The translations under genes and the position numbers were made by a program. A model generated the notes under the pieces. That model did not search any database. It saw nothing but the letters and a program-made list of their open reading frames with translations, and had not been told where the DNA came from. This document shows positions 38,540 through 52,549 of a DNA stretch of 64,000 nucleotides, piece after piece; the first letter of the stretch is position 1, and each line of letters starts with the position of its first letter. Origin of the DNA: Archilochus colubris (Eukaryota; Chordata; Aves; Apodiformes; Trochilidae); NCBI GenBank assembly GCA_023079485.1, contig CM041083.1, positions 171,671,480 to 171,735,479 on the forward strand, read 5' to 3'.

Positions 38540-41500
38540 CACTCCTTTTTCAGGAGCTGGGTGTAACAGTTAACCCCGACAGCCTGTCCCAAGCAAGAGT
38601 CCCAAATAAAGCAGTTCAGCAAGCAGAACTTTATAGCAGCCGAAGGGGAAACAAAAGAGCCTTCTGCTGTTTCTCCTCATCCCTCTGCTGCCAGGAGTAG
38701 CTAACTTTAGTAGCCAACTTTTCAATTTTCTACCTAACACAAAACCTATCTCCAGATTTTATGATACTTACGGTTGTCCAAATTTCCCAAGAAATTGGGA
38801 AAAAACCTATCCCCAGCAGTCTGCTGCTCTCCTGCCCCTCCTGAAATCTCCTGCAGATTTCCCTCAGCTGGAGGGCAATGGCTTTATGTAGGCAGGCTCA
38901 GGCATTTTGAAGGGAGAGCTCAGAGAGGTTCCAGTGTCAACAGGCATCCTCATGGGAGCTGCAGTGTTATCCTGTAGTTCAGTTCTGCACCCAGCATCAC
39001 AAACCCCACCTTGGATCCCAGGAAGCTAAAACCAGGTGGAGAGTTACTACAGCTCAGCTGGCATGTGCTAATTTCTTCAGGGGTCAAACCTTTCTCAACA
39101 TTGGTCCCAGAGTACCTGCCAAAGCCCATCTGAATCTATGAGGCTCTGTTACTGAAAGTCTTTCACCATAATGTTTCTTTGGGGCTGGTTTTGCTCCCAG
39201 CTGAGAGCAGACCAACAGATGCCACAGCAGGATGGAGGAGCCAGGCTTTAGCTCCTACTGATGCCCACCTGGGAGGCAAGAAAGGGTCCTTCTAGTCCTT
39301 TTTCAGTCCCATAAATGAGGGCAAAAGACTGTTAGGAAAAACAAACCCTTAATAAAGGCTGATAATGCTAATTTCAGCAAGAAATGTTTTAGCCCTGGCA
39401 GTCTCAAGATCCAGAAGAGGCTGTTTCCCTCCCTCCTTTAAAACAACAACCAGGGGAGGTACCGTGTTCACCAGGTGAATTCAGCACCCGTGCTTCTATT
39501 TTCTTAGATGGCTTCCTCTGGCCTCTAGTGACTCTTTATTTTAGTGGTCATGGGTGTGAGGGACTTTTTTCAGCTGAGTTCTAAAACAGTGGGTCAGAGG
39601 CTGTAGCTACCAGCAAAGCCCAGTTTCACAAGCAGAGCTGTGCCCCTTCCTCCGACTCCAAGGACAGAAGGAGGTTTAGGACCTGCTCTTCTACTTTTCT
39701 AAATGAATACACTAAGAAATAGGCTGTGTATCTAAGGCTTGTGAATCTTGATTTCACATCTGCAGCTCCCTGTAAAACTGAAGCAGATTCCTAAAGGACC
39801 TTCCTGCTCCTTACAGAGCAGCTTCATGTCCTCTTCTCTGCAGAGCCATGACTTCCACTCAGATACTTCATCCTTTTTCTGCTCTAATGACTCACTTAAG
39901 ACTGTGACTCTTCTCTGGACGTCAGAAACATAAAGGTAAGTGCAAGCAGGCTGAATGTTGCCTTCTCTAAGACCTGAGCAGTTATATAGTTCTAAGCTTT
40001 TCAGTCAGTCACTACACCATTTCTTTTGGTCTGACTGTAAACACATTACCTCAAGCTCTGAGTGCCTTCTGAACACTGCTCTGTTCACTCTCCCTGCACC
40101 CTTCCCTCCCATGAAAACTATTTGACATCTGTGAAACTGAGGCACAGGTAGATTAGATGTCTTTTTTAGGTTTGGACATGACACACGGATGAATCAGAAA
40201 CCACTTCTGTGTCACCCATTAAGTCAGAAAGAAATCTCCAGCAAAATACTTTTCTAGCAAAGTATGTTGGGTATGCTACTGAGCACAAGTGTTTTGTCTT
40301 GTTTATATCAGAATTTTCTTGACTGCAAAAGCCACCCCTCTTGCCTTCTTAAAAGAAGCCTGAAGATGGCTTCCCTCCCCTATGGTATCTTTACAGGGGT
40401 CCAGCAACACAAAAGTATCCAGCCTTCCTTTGCTGAACCCAGTGAAAGGAGGGTACCAGGGTTTCCACAGGGGCTCTCATCTCCTTGCAGATGTTCTCTG
40501 CTTTGAGAGAACAGTGAGGAACAACTCCTTGGTGTCTGGTCATGTCTAAAGTCAGCCTTGACCACTGCTTTTCCTGAAGGTGAGTAGCTCTGGAAAACTG
40601 TATATGTCCCATGATCTTCCATTTTTAAACAGCCAAGCTTGCACTCTGATAGCAGCAGAGCCTCACACTCAGCAACCTGCAGTCCAAGGCAGAGGCTGCA
40701 CTAAAAGCAGGCAGCTGCAGTCTGTCCCAGTCTATGTAAATTAAGTGAAGTTTTAGCTTAAAATGGCAATAATGTGGTCTGTGTTAGACATAAAGCATTC
40801 TTTAGAAACACAGCTGGCACTGGAACAGTCTACGTTTTGCTTTTTAATTTCTGGAATGCACCAACTTCTCAGATTCATGAGAGCTCATCCTCTGTACCCT
40901 GGTGCTGCTTGGAAATGTAGGACATTAATCTGTCCTCTTGGGCAGGGTTTCTGTGCTTGGCATGGCGCACAAAACTGCTTCCTAGAAATTATGCTTTTCA
41001 GCAATTTCATCTGAAAGAGAAGTAAAAAAAAAAAAACACAAACCAAAAAAACCCAGCACAGTTTACATAACCCAAATTTGGTGTTCTCAGGGTTATTTCA
41101 GGTATAAATATCCCTGGTTTCTGAGTTTGCCCTCCTTGATGTTTTGAGTGGATTGTATAACTGGCAAATGTATAAACTGCAGAGGTTAATTGTTCACTCT
41201 GACATCTAACAGTGAGGCAAGTGGAATGTGAATAATCTGTGTTGTGGTCTGCTGAGACTACCACTGTTTGGTATCTCTGTTTACATTTACCAGGGGTTGA
41301 AGCAGTTAATACTGTGGTGCCTCAAGACTTGGCTCAGGGACTATTTATTGCAAATCAGAACAAATACCTAACCAGCACTGCTCTCTTTGCCTCACAGGCT
41401 CCTCAGTGGAGCTCATCCTGGATCTCTTGACCTTCTTGATCCAAGCCATTGCAGTGAGGTGTGAGCAGGCTGACATAACCTTCCTGAAATCCATGCAGGA

Positions 41501-43640
41501 GTAGCATCCCTCATCCTTGCTGTCCACAGGAGATGATCCTGAGCAAGCTGGGTGCTGCAGTTTCAGCACCCTGTGTCCTCCTGTGGCCATGGGTCCTGCT
41601 GACTGGAAACCTGTGGTAAGTAACTGGTGTGTTGTTGTGAGGGTCTGTCTTGTGAAACTGGCTGTATTGGTTTGGTCTCATTTTGAATGAGAAGTGAATA
41701 TTAGAAGCTGAGGTTGAAGAAGAAGCTGGAATAGCTCAGTTTAACTGTAATTTCTAAGTGTAGCATATACTAAGCAATCTGTAATAAACATATACACATA
41801 TCATATACATTTATAAAAACAACTGAGACTCTTTAAACTTTCATGTCTATCCCAGATGCAAATGCTAGTTTTAGTCTCTGTTCAATCCCAGGCAAAGCTG
41901 TGGTTCATGTCTTATTTTTAAAGCCTGATTGTCTCATTCATCCATTAGTTTTGGAAAGTTGTGCAGTATTCCTGGTCATTTGTAGGATGTCCTCCTTTCT
42001 AACCACATTAGTCTGTCAGGATCTGCAGGTTCCTCCACATACTTACAGTCCCAACAAGGACATAAAGATGAGAGAGAACCTGGAGCACATCTTCTCTCTC
42101 TGCACTAACCCTCTGTGAACTGAGATCAGTATAATTGCACTTTTGACCCCTTCTAAGTTGATCCACATTGAGCATGACCCCAGTGGAACTCAAAGGAATT
42201 GCTGTGGTATAAAACTGATGCAACAATTAGTTGCTTGGAAATTTGAGTTGGATTTTTTCCCCCCTCATGAGTCATTTTTACTATTTAAACATTTGTTTTC
42301 CCATATCAATTTTTTTTTTAATGGGAAGAAAAGTTCGGAAGAACTTCAATTTGGAAGTATCCAAATATTTTGCTTCAGCCTTTTTGATCTAAATGTAACA
42401 TTTTAATATTGCTGAATTAAAAGTTTTCTCATGAGCCAGATAACTGGCTGAGATGAAAATTGTCTTATTCCCTTATTCTTCTGAACAATTTATATCCACC
42501 ATAACAGTAAGCCCAGAGGCAGTTTCAAGTTGAACTGAGTTGAAATAAAATATTCTTGCTCAGTTAAAAATTAATCTGAAACATTTGATTTGGGTGAAAC
42601 CCATGTAGTGAAGGAAATATTTTGTTTTGATTTTCCCAAAGGAAACTTGAATGCTTTGGGCAAAATTAATTTTTTCTTGCATAAAAAGTTGATTCTGTGG
42701 AAACTTGATTTCCCACTAGAGGCGACATTGCTTGGAAGCATCCATTAAGCTTTTGTGCTGAAGCTATAAATGGCCTCTCAGGCTTTAAGGAGGAGCCCTG
42801 CAGCCTTATTTAAAGAAACCTCTAAAAATCTATGCTTTATTTTGGTGAAAGCTGAAGGGACGTGTTCTTTCCCATGTCTTTCTCTCAGCTGTAAATATTA
42901 AATATGGATATACCTGACAACAGCTTTTATATCATCAGAGAAATCTGCAGATGTTTGATTTACCAGAACTCATTTGGCTCTTTGCTAGGAAGAAGCTGGC
43001 AGGCTGGCTTGATCTGAGACAATATTATGCTGTGTTCTAATCATCTGAGTTACAAATTGCACAGATCCTCTGTAGGTAAAATTTTATTTCATCCATACAC
43101 ACATCAGTGCAAATCCCATGACATGAAGCTCTATATTCCAGCATAAGTACCAGCATCTTTTCCACTCATTTCTTCCTTAATTTAAATTGCCAGGCAGCAG
43201 TGAGCATTTGCCACTTGCTTTGCTTCAGTTTACTGCTTAAAAATGCACTTGCTGCCACTGTTAACACTGCTCAGCATCCAAAGTCTTTATCACCTCAGCT
43301 GTTGCCAATGAAATAAAGGCTTTTTAATGGGGTCATCAAAACCATACACAATCTTGTGAAGGTGGAAATGGGGGAGCTTTCTGCCAAAACAACATCATCT
43401 GTGGGGAGTCTTACATGTCTGTTAAAAGCTGTTTTATCCTTTCATCAGGTGACAGCCACTGAAGGAGAAGGTGGGTGCACTTCATTCTTCCTTCTCTTTT
43501 CTCCAATAATTTCCATAGCTTTGTGAAAGATTACAACTTTTTTTTTTCTTTTTCATTTTTCCCTGCATTCACTGCTGGTAGTGGCCTCTAATTTTAGCAG
43601 TATTCAAATGAGAACTTGTCCTTCCCCAGGACAGTACAAC
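38540..43640. other. 5' flank of HTR2A, no gene or repeat recognised
   Basis: About 5 kb of mostly unique-looking DNA upstream of HTR2A. A 12-bp A run is at about 41024-41035. Open frames are at most about 91 codons with no recognisable similarity. Confidence 0.5.
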
Positions 43641-44064
43641 CATAGAATCATAGAATTGGCTGGGTTGGAAGGGACCTCAGAGATCATCAAGTCCAACCCT
43701 TGAACCACCTTTGTGGTTGCTAGACCATGGCACTGAGTGCCACATCCAGTCTCTTTTTAAATATCTCCAGGGATGGAGAATCCACTACTTCCCTGGGCAG
43801 CCCATTCCAATGCCTGATCACTCTCTCCGTAAAGAAATTCTTTCTAATATCCAACCTAAACCTCCCCTGGCACAACTTGAGACCCTGCCCTCTTGTCTTG
43901 TTGAAAGTCATCTGGCAAAAGAGCCCAACTCCCCCCTGGCTCCAACCTCCTTTCAGGGAGTTGTAGAGAGTGATGAGGTCTCCCCTGAGCCTCCTCTTCT
44001 CCAGGCTGAACAGCCCCAGCTCCCTCAGCCTCTCCTCATAGGGTCTGTGCTCGAGTCCCTTCAA
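43641..44064 (-). mobile_element. CR1 LINE 3' end, minus strand
   Basis: The + strand begins CATAGAATCATAGAATTGGC, the reverse of the CR1 tail. On the minus strand 114 codons are open (44064-43720): [21 protein letters not shown], then [20 protein letters not shown] and [13 protein letters not shown], ending at a normal stop. The 5' part is cut at 44064. It is closely related to the 28.1-kb copy and in the same orientation as HTR2A. Confidence 0.94.
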
Positions 44065-45185
44065 TACTACAAAAGGAAAACAAAAAGTGTTTCAATTTTT
44101 TGGTGTTCCAGACACAGGTTGGTCAGTATTTCTCTGGGATTTTTTTTCTTGTTTCTCTGGTAGAACATAAGCAGAAAAGCAAGAGTAAGCTGAATCCATG
44201 AGGACCTTGAAACATTTCTAGTTGGACAGTGATGGATGGAGAAGCACTTAAAAATAAATAATCAATATTGAATCCAAAGACATAGGTCACCTCTACAGGT
44301 TTAGCATCATTACACAGTGACAGGGATTAATCTAAATATATTTGTACTTCCCATATTCCCAGAAGATCATGGGTTCACTAGCTTACGGTGGACAGAACCA
44401 GAGACCTGGGGAATAGGTGGAGAAATGCCAGGTCAGCAGGAGATAAGAGTACAAATGCTTTTTCACTGCACGCCTTTCTTGCTCCTTAAATATCACAGAA
44501 CTAAATAGTGATGAACTTCAAAAAATAAATGTAGCTGGCATTTGTTGCAGTTCTCTGCTAAAACTGGCAGGTGACTACTGTTATGTTTTCCCTCTCTTAT
44601 ATCAGATTGCACATTTTCCAAATTGTTAACTTGCAATATGTAATTTATAACCATCAAAGAGGAAAACATTATGTAGCACAGGAATTAGCATCAGAATGAA
44701 TGCTATTGAATATGTGCTCTATTCCTAGAAAAATGCATTTATTGGCAATCATAAGATTTTTGCTACCAGTTTTATTTTTAATTATATTTGACTAAATAGA
44801 ACAGCTTTACTGGATGGATACAAGTGTTCTGTAAAGGACAGTCTCCAAAAGGTCTAATTTTGTGTGAAATCAGGCAAAGTTGTTTTCTTTTTGCAACAAC
44901 AGTCCAGCAGTAACTCGAGGTTGTCTGGCCAATGTGGACTGGCAAGAAGGTGCAGATTTGTGTTGAGACACACTGGCTGACTGGGTCCTTAAATAATAGC
45001 AAAGATATTGTGACTGTGGCTTTAGTTAGCAGCCTGGATATCCACCTAAAGCCTAGCTCACAGAAAAACAGTTGCCTCAGTGAAAAGGCAAATGAGTCTC
45101 TCCATTCATGGATAATGGAAAAGCTGACATTGAGTCTGTATCAGTAAATGCAGGACCCCTCATTCACTGGATCTGCACCTTACAG
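44065..45185. other. Intergenic spacer between CR1 copies
   Basis: No gene or repeat recognised. Confidence 0.5.
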
Positions 45186-45472
45186 GGGTGTGTAGGGGTA
45201 TGACAAGGGGTAATGGTTTTGAGCTGGAAGGAGGTAGCTTTAGGTTAGACATTAGGAAGAAATTCTTTAATTTGAGGGTGGTGAGACACTGGCACAGGTT
45301 GCCCAGGGAAGTTGTGGCTGCTTCCTCCCTTGGAGTGTTCAAGGCCAGGTTGGATGGGACCTTGAGCAACCTGGTCTGGTGGGAGGTGTCCCTGGCCATG
45401 GCAGGGGGTTTGGAATGAGGTGATCTTTAAGGTCCCTTCCAGCCCAAACCATTCTTTAATTCTACGATTCTG
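45186..45472 (+). mobile_element. CR1 LINE 3' end fragment
   Basis: Last RT codons (GNGFELEGGSFRLDIRKKFF, LPREVVAASSLGVFKARLDG) followed by the GAGCAACCTGGTCTGGTGGG tail, GATCTTTAAGGTCCC and a decayed TTCTTTAATTCTACGATTCTG end. It has the same tail subfamily as the 4.7-kb copy. Confidence 0.92.
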
Positions 45473-46989
45473 TATTACCCTATAATTATTTCATGTAATA
45501 CAGTGATTTGCATATCAAGGTGCAAATGGTATTGTCATAGCATCTGGTTCTCATAACACTGAAAACTGAGGCAGTTCTGAAAAATATATTAAAAGAACTG
45601 TTTTACTCCCAGGTATGTAAATAGTTTTTACCTCTGCATGTGTCACTGTCTGAAGTAGTTGACTCAGCTCAACTGCTGTGCTGAGACTTTGCTGCTTGCT
45701 TCCCATGTTTTAAATATTGTATTTCTTGTGGAATAATTTTACCATAATTTAAGGTATTCCAGAAGAAATATAACATCCTTTTGGCTTAAAGGTGCAACCA
45801 GTTCCTGCCTTCTTTTTCAGACACAGTTTGGGAACAGATGCTCTTTACAGAGCCCTTAGAATTCTTCTATGAAAGTCCTGGGGAGATCACAAAGACTTAC
45901 AACTTGATTTGTAAAAATAATATTATTTTTTGCTTAGCTTACTAGATTCTGCTTTATTTGTTCTGTAGTTCCTCAATATCACTGGGATCCAAATATTTTT
46001 CTTTAGAGCACTTAAGTCACTCAAAGCTATTTATTTAAAACACTGAAACACTTAAGGAAACAAGTGGAATACTACTGAAAGATAAAATATTTTTTCAGCA
46101 GGATTTGACATCTCTGTAAACATTTTCACTTTTGTTTTTTTCCTACTCCTTTCTGAGCCTGCCAAGAATTAATATATCAAGTTTTCCACCAGAGATGCTA
46201 GTACTGCACGTTGCAGTACAAGTGGAGAACCTGATCACTTTTAATTAAACCCATTTATGCCCTCCCACACTAATAAGTGGCTGTCCAACACTGTGTTGTG
46301 GAGGCCAATAGAAGATTGACTTATTATGTTATACTCTTTTATGAAAATCCACACTCACTGGGCATCTCCATAGCTCACACATCTGTGTAGAGCAAACATG
46401 GACTACAGCTGAGCATCAGAGCCAAGGAAGGCATGCACAGGAATTCCTGAAGACACTTCTGATCTGAATGTTAAATTAGCTTTATTGAAGTATTCTTAAA
46501 TGAACTCAGAGTGATGAGTTTATTGTGCTGGAACACACCTTCTTAATGATGCTTTCTTAAAAGCTGTTGATGAGAGGCAGGAATGAGGGAACGGTCATTA
46601 CCATTAAGAATATTAGTGCTGAATGGTAGAAGCTACTGCCTTTCTCTCAGCCATTTGTTTTTATAATTATTATTAATAACTATTAACATGATGTAGGACA
46701 CTGAATCTTGTTGTAGTATGCACAGGGTCACTGAACTAATGCATAGGTCAACCCCTTGAATACCAATAAATCCCAGTTAGAAGCTGGTTTTCTCTGGTCT
46801 TCTATGATAAAGCCCCAAGAGAAATGCTGGTATGACCTACTGAAAGGAGGATGAGTGCATAAAAGGGTCCTAGGACTTGGGCAGATTGTAGAACTTCCCA
46901 CAGCATCCATATCCCTCATGGGGGCAGCTGCTGGAATATTATGTAGCCTTTGGCAGTCATCCTATGTGTGTCCTGGTGAGATACCATCA
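45473..46989. other. Intergenic spacer, AT-rich
   Basis: No gene or repeat family recognised. A perfect 8-bp inverted repeat with a 3-nt loop (GTACTGCA/TGCAGTAC) is at 46201-46219. Confidence 0.5.
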
Positions 46990-47211
46990 AGGAAAGACAT
47001 AATTTCCTGTGAGGGTGGTGAGCTGCTGGCACAGGTTGCCCAAGGAAGTCCTGGCTGCTCCCTTCCTGGAAGTGTTCAAGGCCAGGCTGGATGGGGCTTG
47101 GAGCAACCTGGTCTGGTGGGAGGTGTCCCTGCCCATGCAGGGGGGTTGGAACCGGATGATGTTTAATATCCCTTCCAACCCTAGACATTCCATGATTCTA
47201 TGGTTCTATGA
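46990..47211 (+). mobile_element. CR1 LINE 3' end fragment, about 220 bp
   Basis: It begins inside the last RT codons (GAAATTCTTT-like start, then GTGAGGGTGGTGAG) and keeps TTCAAGGCCAGGCTGGATGG, GAGCAACCTGGTCTGGTGGG, and a CCATGATTCTATGGTTCTATGA end. Confidence 0.9.
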
Positions 47212-48104
47212 TCACGAAGTTTTCCAGTGCTACTTCATCAAGGGCAGGGAAGATGCAGGGCTGCTCATGGGATGGGTGGGAGGCATCCAGGAGAGCCCCC
47301 TGTGTTGGTGGCATTCCCTGGGATGTGCTGGCAGACACAGGGAGATGACAGCTCCAGCCCTGCAGGCACTAACTGGGCCCAGTACAACAGCTCTCACATG
47401 GTGAGCAGAGGTGTGGGCAAGAAGGAGGGAATCTTCAATGCAGATGTGAAAGCAGATGTTCAGGGTGATGAGGATGAGAGATACCAGGAAGCAGGGGCTG
47501 CTACAAAATGGCAGGACCTGCAGGATAGAAAGTGAGGGGTCTATAGGGGTTGGAGAAGGATTTAATGTTTGACAGGGAGGGAAGATTTCTCTCTCAGTTA
47601 TGGTAGGCAGCTTCTTAAGAAGAAGTGAGAAAAACCTCTTTCTATCTCCTGTGGCCACATAGATTTCTTCATAAGCCTAGGAATGACCCTTTCCCACATC
47701 CATGGTTTGAAGTTTGTTACTTCAAATACAAAAATTTGCAAAGTGAAAAAAAAGCAAGATTATAGCTCTGTCCAAAAGGGTCTTCAAGGTCCTAGAGGGC
47801 TCTTTCTAAAGTTTCAATCCTTTCGTGGCTTTCACACACTGTCAAGTCTTTATTTTAATGCCCTTTTTATCCTTCAGTATTTCTTAGACTACTTTATCTC
47901 CATGTGTTTGTCAGACATGCTTTACAAGGAAAAAAATTTCCAAGTAACTTAGACCCATGCCCCTGTTTGGACTAAGAAATGGAATGCTTGGCAGGGGAGT
48001 ACAATATATTTCAAACCACTGACAAATCGATGTAAATAGAATATCTTCTGTTTCACTCCAGCATGTTTCCAGGTGATGGGAGGGAAAGAGCTTATCTGCC
48101 TATT
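47212..48104. other. Intergenic spacer
   Basis: Unassigned sequence between two CR1 tails. The 47220-47530 part is GC-richer and open in several frames, but no protein family was recognised. Confidence 0.45.
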
Positions 48105-48326
48105 TGGAAGAAATTCTTTACTGTGAGGGCAGTGAGACACTGGCACAGGTTGCCCAAGGAAGTTGTGGCTACCCCCTCCCTGGAAGTGTTCAAGGCCAGG
48201 TTGGATGGGGCTCTGAGCAACCTAGTTTAGCAGGAATTTTGGCTGCCCATAGCAGGATGTCTGGAACTAGATGATCTTTAAGGTCTCTTCCAACCCAAAC
48301 CATTCTCTGATTATATCGTTCTATGA
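48105..48326 (+). mobile_element. CR1 LINE 3' end fragment, about 220 bp
   Basis: Starts TGGAAGAAATTCTTTACTGT and keeps TTCAAGGCCAGGTTGGATGG and GATCTTTAAGGTCTCTTCCA. The end is decayed (GATTATATCGTTCTATGA). Same subfamily as the 47.0-kb copy and cut at nearly the same consensus position. Confidence 0.9.
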
Positions 48327-51300
48327 AGAGAGTTTTGGGATCCTTTGCTTGCAGAGGCAGGCTCATGGTGCTACTTGATGTCCTACCATGGAGTGTTTGG
48401 CAGAGGTTAGAGGCTTAAGTGTTTATTTGTGTCTGGTTTTATTTATAGGGAGGTTTTGGATTGCACAGTTCATGGGAGATAGGGCAGTGAGAAAATTACA
48501 TCTTTTCTGATTGCCTTGTGGGAAGATTTACCATGAACACAACTCACTTACCAGCAATGTATAGTTTATTATAGTCAGGAATTTCATGCAGGGTAGTTTG
48601 GAAGCGAAAAGAACATAAGTGGCTACAGCATGTTGACTTTGGAGAGATAATTCTCCTATAAAGAGGCCATTTCTGACATTTTTGCCTTACACCTTGTCCT
48701 CAGGAAGCACACTGAGAGGTCAACAGAAATCAAACTCTTTTGTGGTGCTGGCAAATTTCAAGGCTAGAAGGCATACCTGGCACATGCTATGGAATCAATA
48801 AATTTAACAGGAGAGCTGCAAGCATTTCCCCAGATGGCTTCTTCGATGCACTGTGTCGTGTTTAGTGTAACGTGTGGCATTAAAATGCAAGATTCAAGCC
48901 AGAAGTTTGCCTCTGAAAGTAAATCAGACATCCACTCAAATTCCTGAGAGGAGATGAGCTTTGTATTGTTTTCTAATGGCCAAAACCCCTGGGTCCTGTT
49001 AGCCTGGCAGGGTCAGAGTCCTGAGTCAAGGGCTGCCAGGCAAATGCCTTTTTCCTGTAAATATGTGCTTAAATACCAGGCTGCTGAAATGGTGCATCTT
49101 GTTTAAACTATCCTGTGCTGGTGAGAGGTGAACAAAGAAAACAGCAGGATCCAAGACAAATAAAGGAAGATGTCGTAAAAGCAAGAAGTTCTTTTTCCTA
49201 ACAGTGAATTCCCTGAAACCAACAGTGTTCCCTCCCATGGAAACTGCACGGAGAATCAGGCTCCCACAAAAACGTAAGCTGGAGAATATGGGACAAAAGT
49301 TCCTGCAGCAGAATACTTGAATGATCTCAGTGCCTCTGAGGACTGAAAGAAGTGATCCAGGCTTATTTTACAGGCTGCAGTCTGCAAAATACTTTCTGGT
49401 GTGGGGGCACAATACTTACTGGGACTTGTAGGCAGTTCTCCAGAATGAACAAATGAGTGCTACCCATCTCACTGTCGATATTATAGAAAAGAAGTTTTTA
49501 TAGCAAGAAGTAGAAATTATATCACAGCATATTGCTTTAGGAAAGCCATCCCAGGGGGCCCTGAGCTCCAAGAAAATACAAATGTGAAGTGCATCCCCCT
49601 TATCTGCAGCTGTTTGAGAATGGGCTCCCCACTTCCCCATTCTGCTACTGCTATTTAGATCTTTAGATACCTTGTTCCAAATCCCTGTGATGTCCCCAAT
49701 GTCCGTGTGTGCTGGCAAGTAAGAACAATTTGTTCTTTAATGTCCAAACCTGTTAGCAAATAACCTCCTGAAGTCTGCTTTCTGTGTTTTGTGTCCTCCC
49801 CAACTCCCCCTGCAGCTTCTGGGATGAGACACTGGTCTGGATTCACATGCACTGTGTAGCCACTGACTTTTATGAGATAAGCAGCCCAGTGTTTGCACCC
49901 CGGGTCTCTGTCTCACAAATGCTCCCTGGTAAAGAACAGGAATGAGCTATTAGATTCAAAATTTGAAAATGTGAAAAGGTCTTAAGTGTCTCATCAGCTG
50001 GAGAAAAAAATCCCATCATTACACTGCTACTACAGCATCCACCTTATTTGTGGCTCCAGCTCGAGCACATTAAACTTAATTACGCAGTACTACAACTCCA
50101 AGACAGCTTTAACATATTGCAATAAGAAAAGCTTTAAAAAAACCACTCCTTCATTAATAATTGAAGTGGTGCTTGTGCTGGCAGCAGAGGAAAGCAAAAT
50201 GATGCCAGCCTGTGGAAAGAAGCAATCTTAAACAGTTTCAATAAACTCATATAAATCTTGGATTTGTGCTCATTTAATCCAGAATATGGAGTCAACAGAT
50301 GGAAAAAGCCATTAGGTTATCTACTGTGTGTTCCTGGCAGTGCAGGACTGCTTTCTGCAAGCAGTGTTCTTCTGCTGAATCAGTCTAGTTGTCCACACCC
50401 CAAACAATGGGTCACTCACTTCCTAGAATATCTTCCTACGTAAAGACTTTTATTTTGGGGGATTTTTTCCCCTCCACACTGGGCAGTTTAATTTCACCTT
50501 GAGATTTCATCCACTGTTCCTAATTGCATCCTTTCTGCTGAAGGAGGTAGCTCCTCTTGGAGTTCAGGCCCTTCAAATATTGCTGAGAAAATTGCTGCCT
50601 CCCTTTTCTTTTGCAAATGTCTTTAAGCCCAGTCCTATGCATATTTATCCTTTTAAATCTTTCTTCCAGCAGCCCCCGCATCCTTTTTGCCGGTCTTTTT
50701 TTTTTTCATGTCTCACTGTGCATACATCTTAACATTTCTGCTGTGATGGTAACACAGCAGTCAGGACAGGTTTGCCAAACCATTACATCCAAAGTGGAAG
50801 ATAATTAATCCTATTGTTCTTCCATTTTATAATTGAAGATAGGCAGTTTGTTTTTGCTTTTGATTGGACTCTCTTCTCACTGCCTTCTGGGCTGGAACAG
50901 ATTGTCCCCTCCAGTGCAATTTCAGCCACATTCAGTCCTTGAAATTGTGCTCGCAGCTTTTTCCCTGAAAAATATGGGGGGAAAAAAGAGACAGTGAATT
51001 AGGAGCTTTTGAAGTTCCCATTTCACATCTGTTTCATTCCATCATTAACCCTGTCAGTGTAAAAAGGACCTGGGAAAAATCAGATTTGGGGAAAAGCTGG
51101 TGACAGGCAAAAGGGATAAAGAAAGGCAAGGGCTTTGCAGGACTGATGAGAATCAGTAGGAAAAAGGCACTTCTGAGCAGGAGAGGTGGAGAGGACATAG
51201 TGAGGATTACACTGGGAGGTTGAAGTTGGGAGGCCAAGGAGGCAGGAGGTAAAGATATGGCAGTGGTGTTGATGGGACAGAAGGACAGAGGAGGAGAGGA

Positions 51301-52395
51301 AAGGGGTCTGGTACCATTGTCCACTAAATTTATTGCCTGCTGGATGTGTCTGGTGGGAAAAGCAGACTTCATGGTGCAGCAGAGAACATGGTAAAGCTGG
51401 ATTTGTAACCTTTCTAGGAAAACCTTCTGAATTGAGAGCTGGTCAGGACAGAGGATGATGTGGTATGGTGATGTGCAGCAGAGTTAACAGGCATTAAGAT
51501 TAAGAAGTCTTCAGCCACCATGTGCTTAACATAGCAGGACACTGTCACAAAGAAGACTGGCAGAGGGAAGAGCTTTAATGATAAAAATCCCCTCAGGCAA
51601 GCAGGAGAACTCCTAACCCTAAGGGAAAGATCTGTTCAAGTTTTTTTTTTAGTTTCTAGCACTAGAAGGGGAATATTCTGTAATGGGGTAGTAGCTACAA
51701 TATTTGAATAAATGTCCATCAGTTGGTTTTGGGTTTAGTTCCATGATGCTTAATGGCCACAAGAGTTTCTCAGGGGCTGACAGCCAGAGAAGCATCAAAC
51801 AACTTATTGAGGTCTGCAAGCAACCCAGTGGAACAGATTAGCATGTAAAAATAATGGTTGTTTTGTCTTGCTTTGTTTTGTTTTGTTTATCAGCTACTTT
51901 TACACATTTTTTCACCAGCCCTGTTACTCATTTCTGCTTTTCTTCTTCTTTAAATATGCAATCCAGATTTTCCTGCTGGAAAACAGGAAACATCCAGCAA
52001 GCAAGTATTAAAGTGTAAATCAAGCTTGACCCTTCCTATTTTAAGTCTTTGGCACTGTCACATCCATAAGCATCCAGGGGAAAAAAAAAAATCGAGCATA
52101 ATTTCCCATAGTAATAATGGTAGAATTTACCTAACAGTAAGGAATTTTAATGTTGAAAGCTCTTTTTTTTTTTTTTTTTTTTTTTATATTACTCACTGTC
52201 CTGAAATCATTAGTCATAGTGATGTCACCCTCCCCTGTTTCCCTTGTTCTAGCTGCATGTTTTTGGGCAGGCTTTCAGACAGTGCAAGCCATCTCATTTT
52301 GCAAGATGCTTTGTGTTCACAGTGAAGCTGGAGGTTCCATGGTATCCAGTGGTGAATTTTCACCAGTCAAAGTCAAGGGTCTGTGAGCTATTGAC
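48327..52395. other. Intergenic stretch, no gene recognised
   Basis: About 4 kb without a recognisable exon or transposon. A 23-bp T run is at 52163-52185. Purine-rich sequence at about 51100-51310 is of low complexity. Confidence 0.5.
52163..52185. repeat. Poly(T) tract, 23 bp
   Basis: Uninterrupted T run. No retrotransposed gene was recognised next to it. Confidence 0.95.
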
Positions 52396-52549
52396 AATGG
52401 AACAGGTTGCCCAGGGTGGCTGTGGATACCTCATCCCTGGAAGTGTTTAAGGCCAGGCTGGATGGAGTTTTGAGCAACCTGGTCTACTGGGAGGTGTCCA
52501 AATGATCCTTCAGGTCCCCACTAACTGGAATCATCCTATGATTCCATGA
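52396..52549 (+). mobile_element. CR1 LINE 3' tail fragment, about 150 bp
   Basis: Very short copy: GGAACAGGTTGCCCAGGGTG, TTTAAGGCCAGGCTGGATGG, GAGCAACCTGGTCTACTGGG, then a shortened 3' region and CCTATGATTCCATGA. Confidence 0.88.

Noticed and set aside
46201..46219. Short perfect hairpin (8-bp stem, 3-nt loop) as an RNA gene
   Set aside because: Far too short for a microRNA precursor; the flanks do not extend the stem.
47009..47535. Overlapping + strand frames of 102-131 codons
   Set aside because: The first part is CR1 tail sequence and the rest shows no recognisable protein features.
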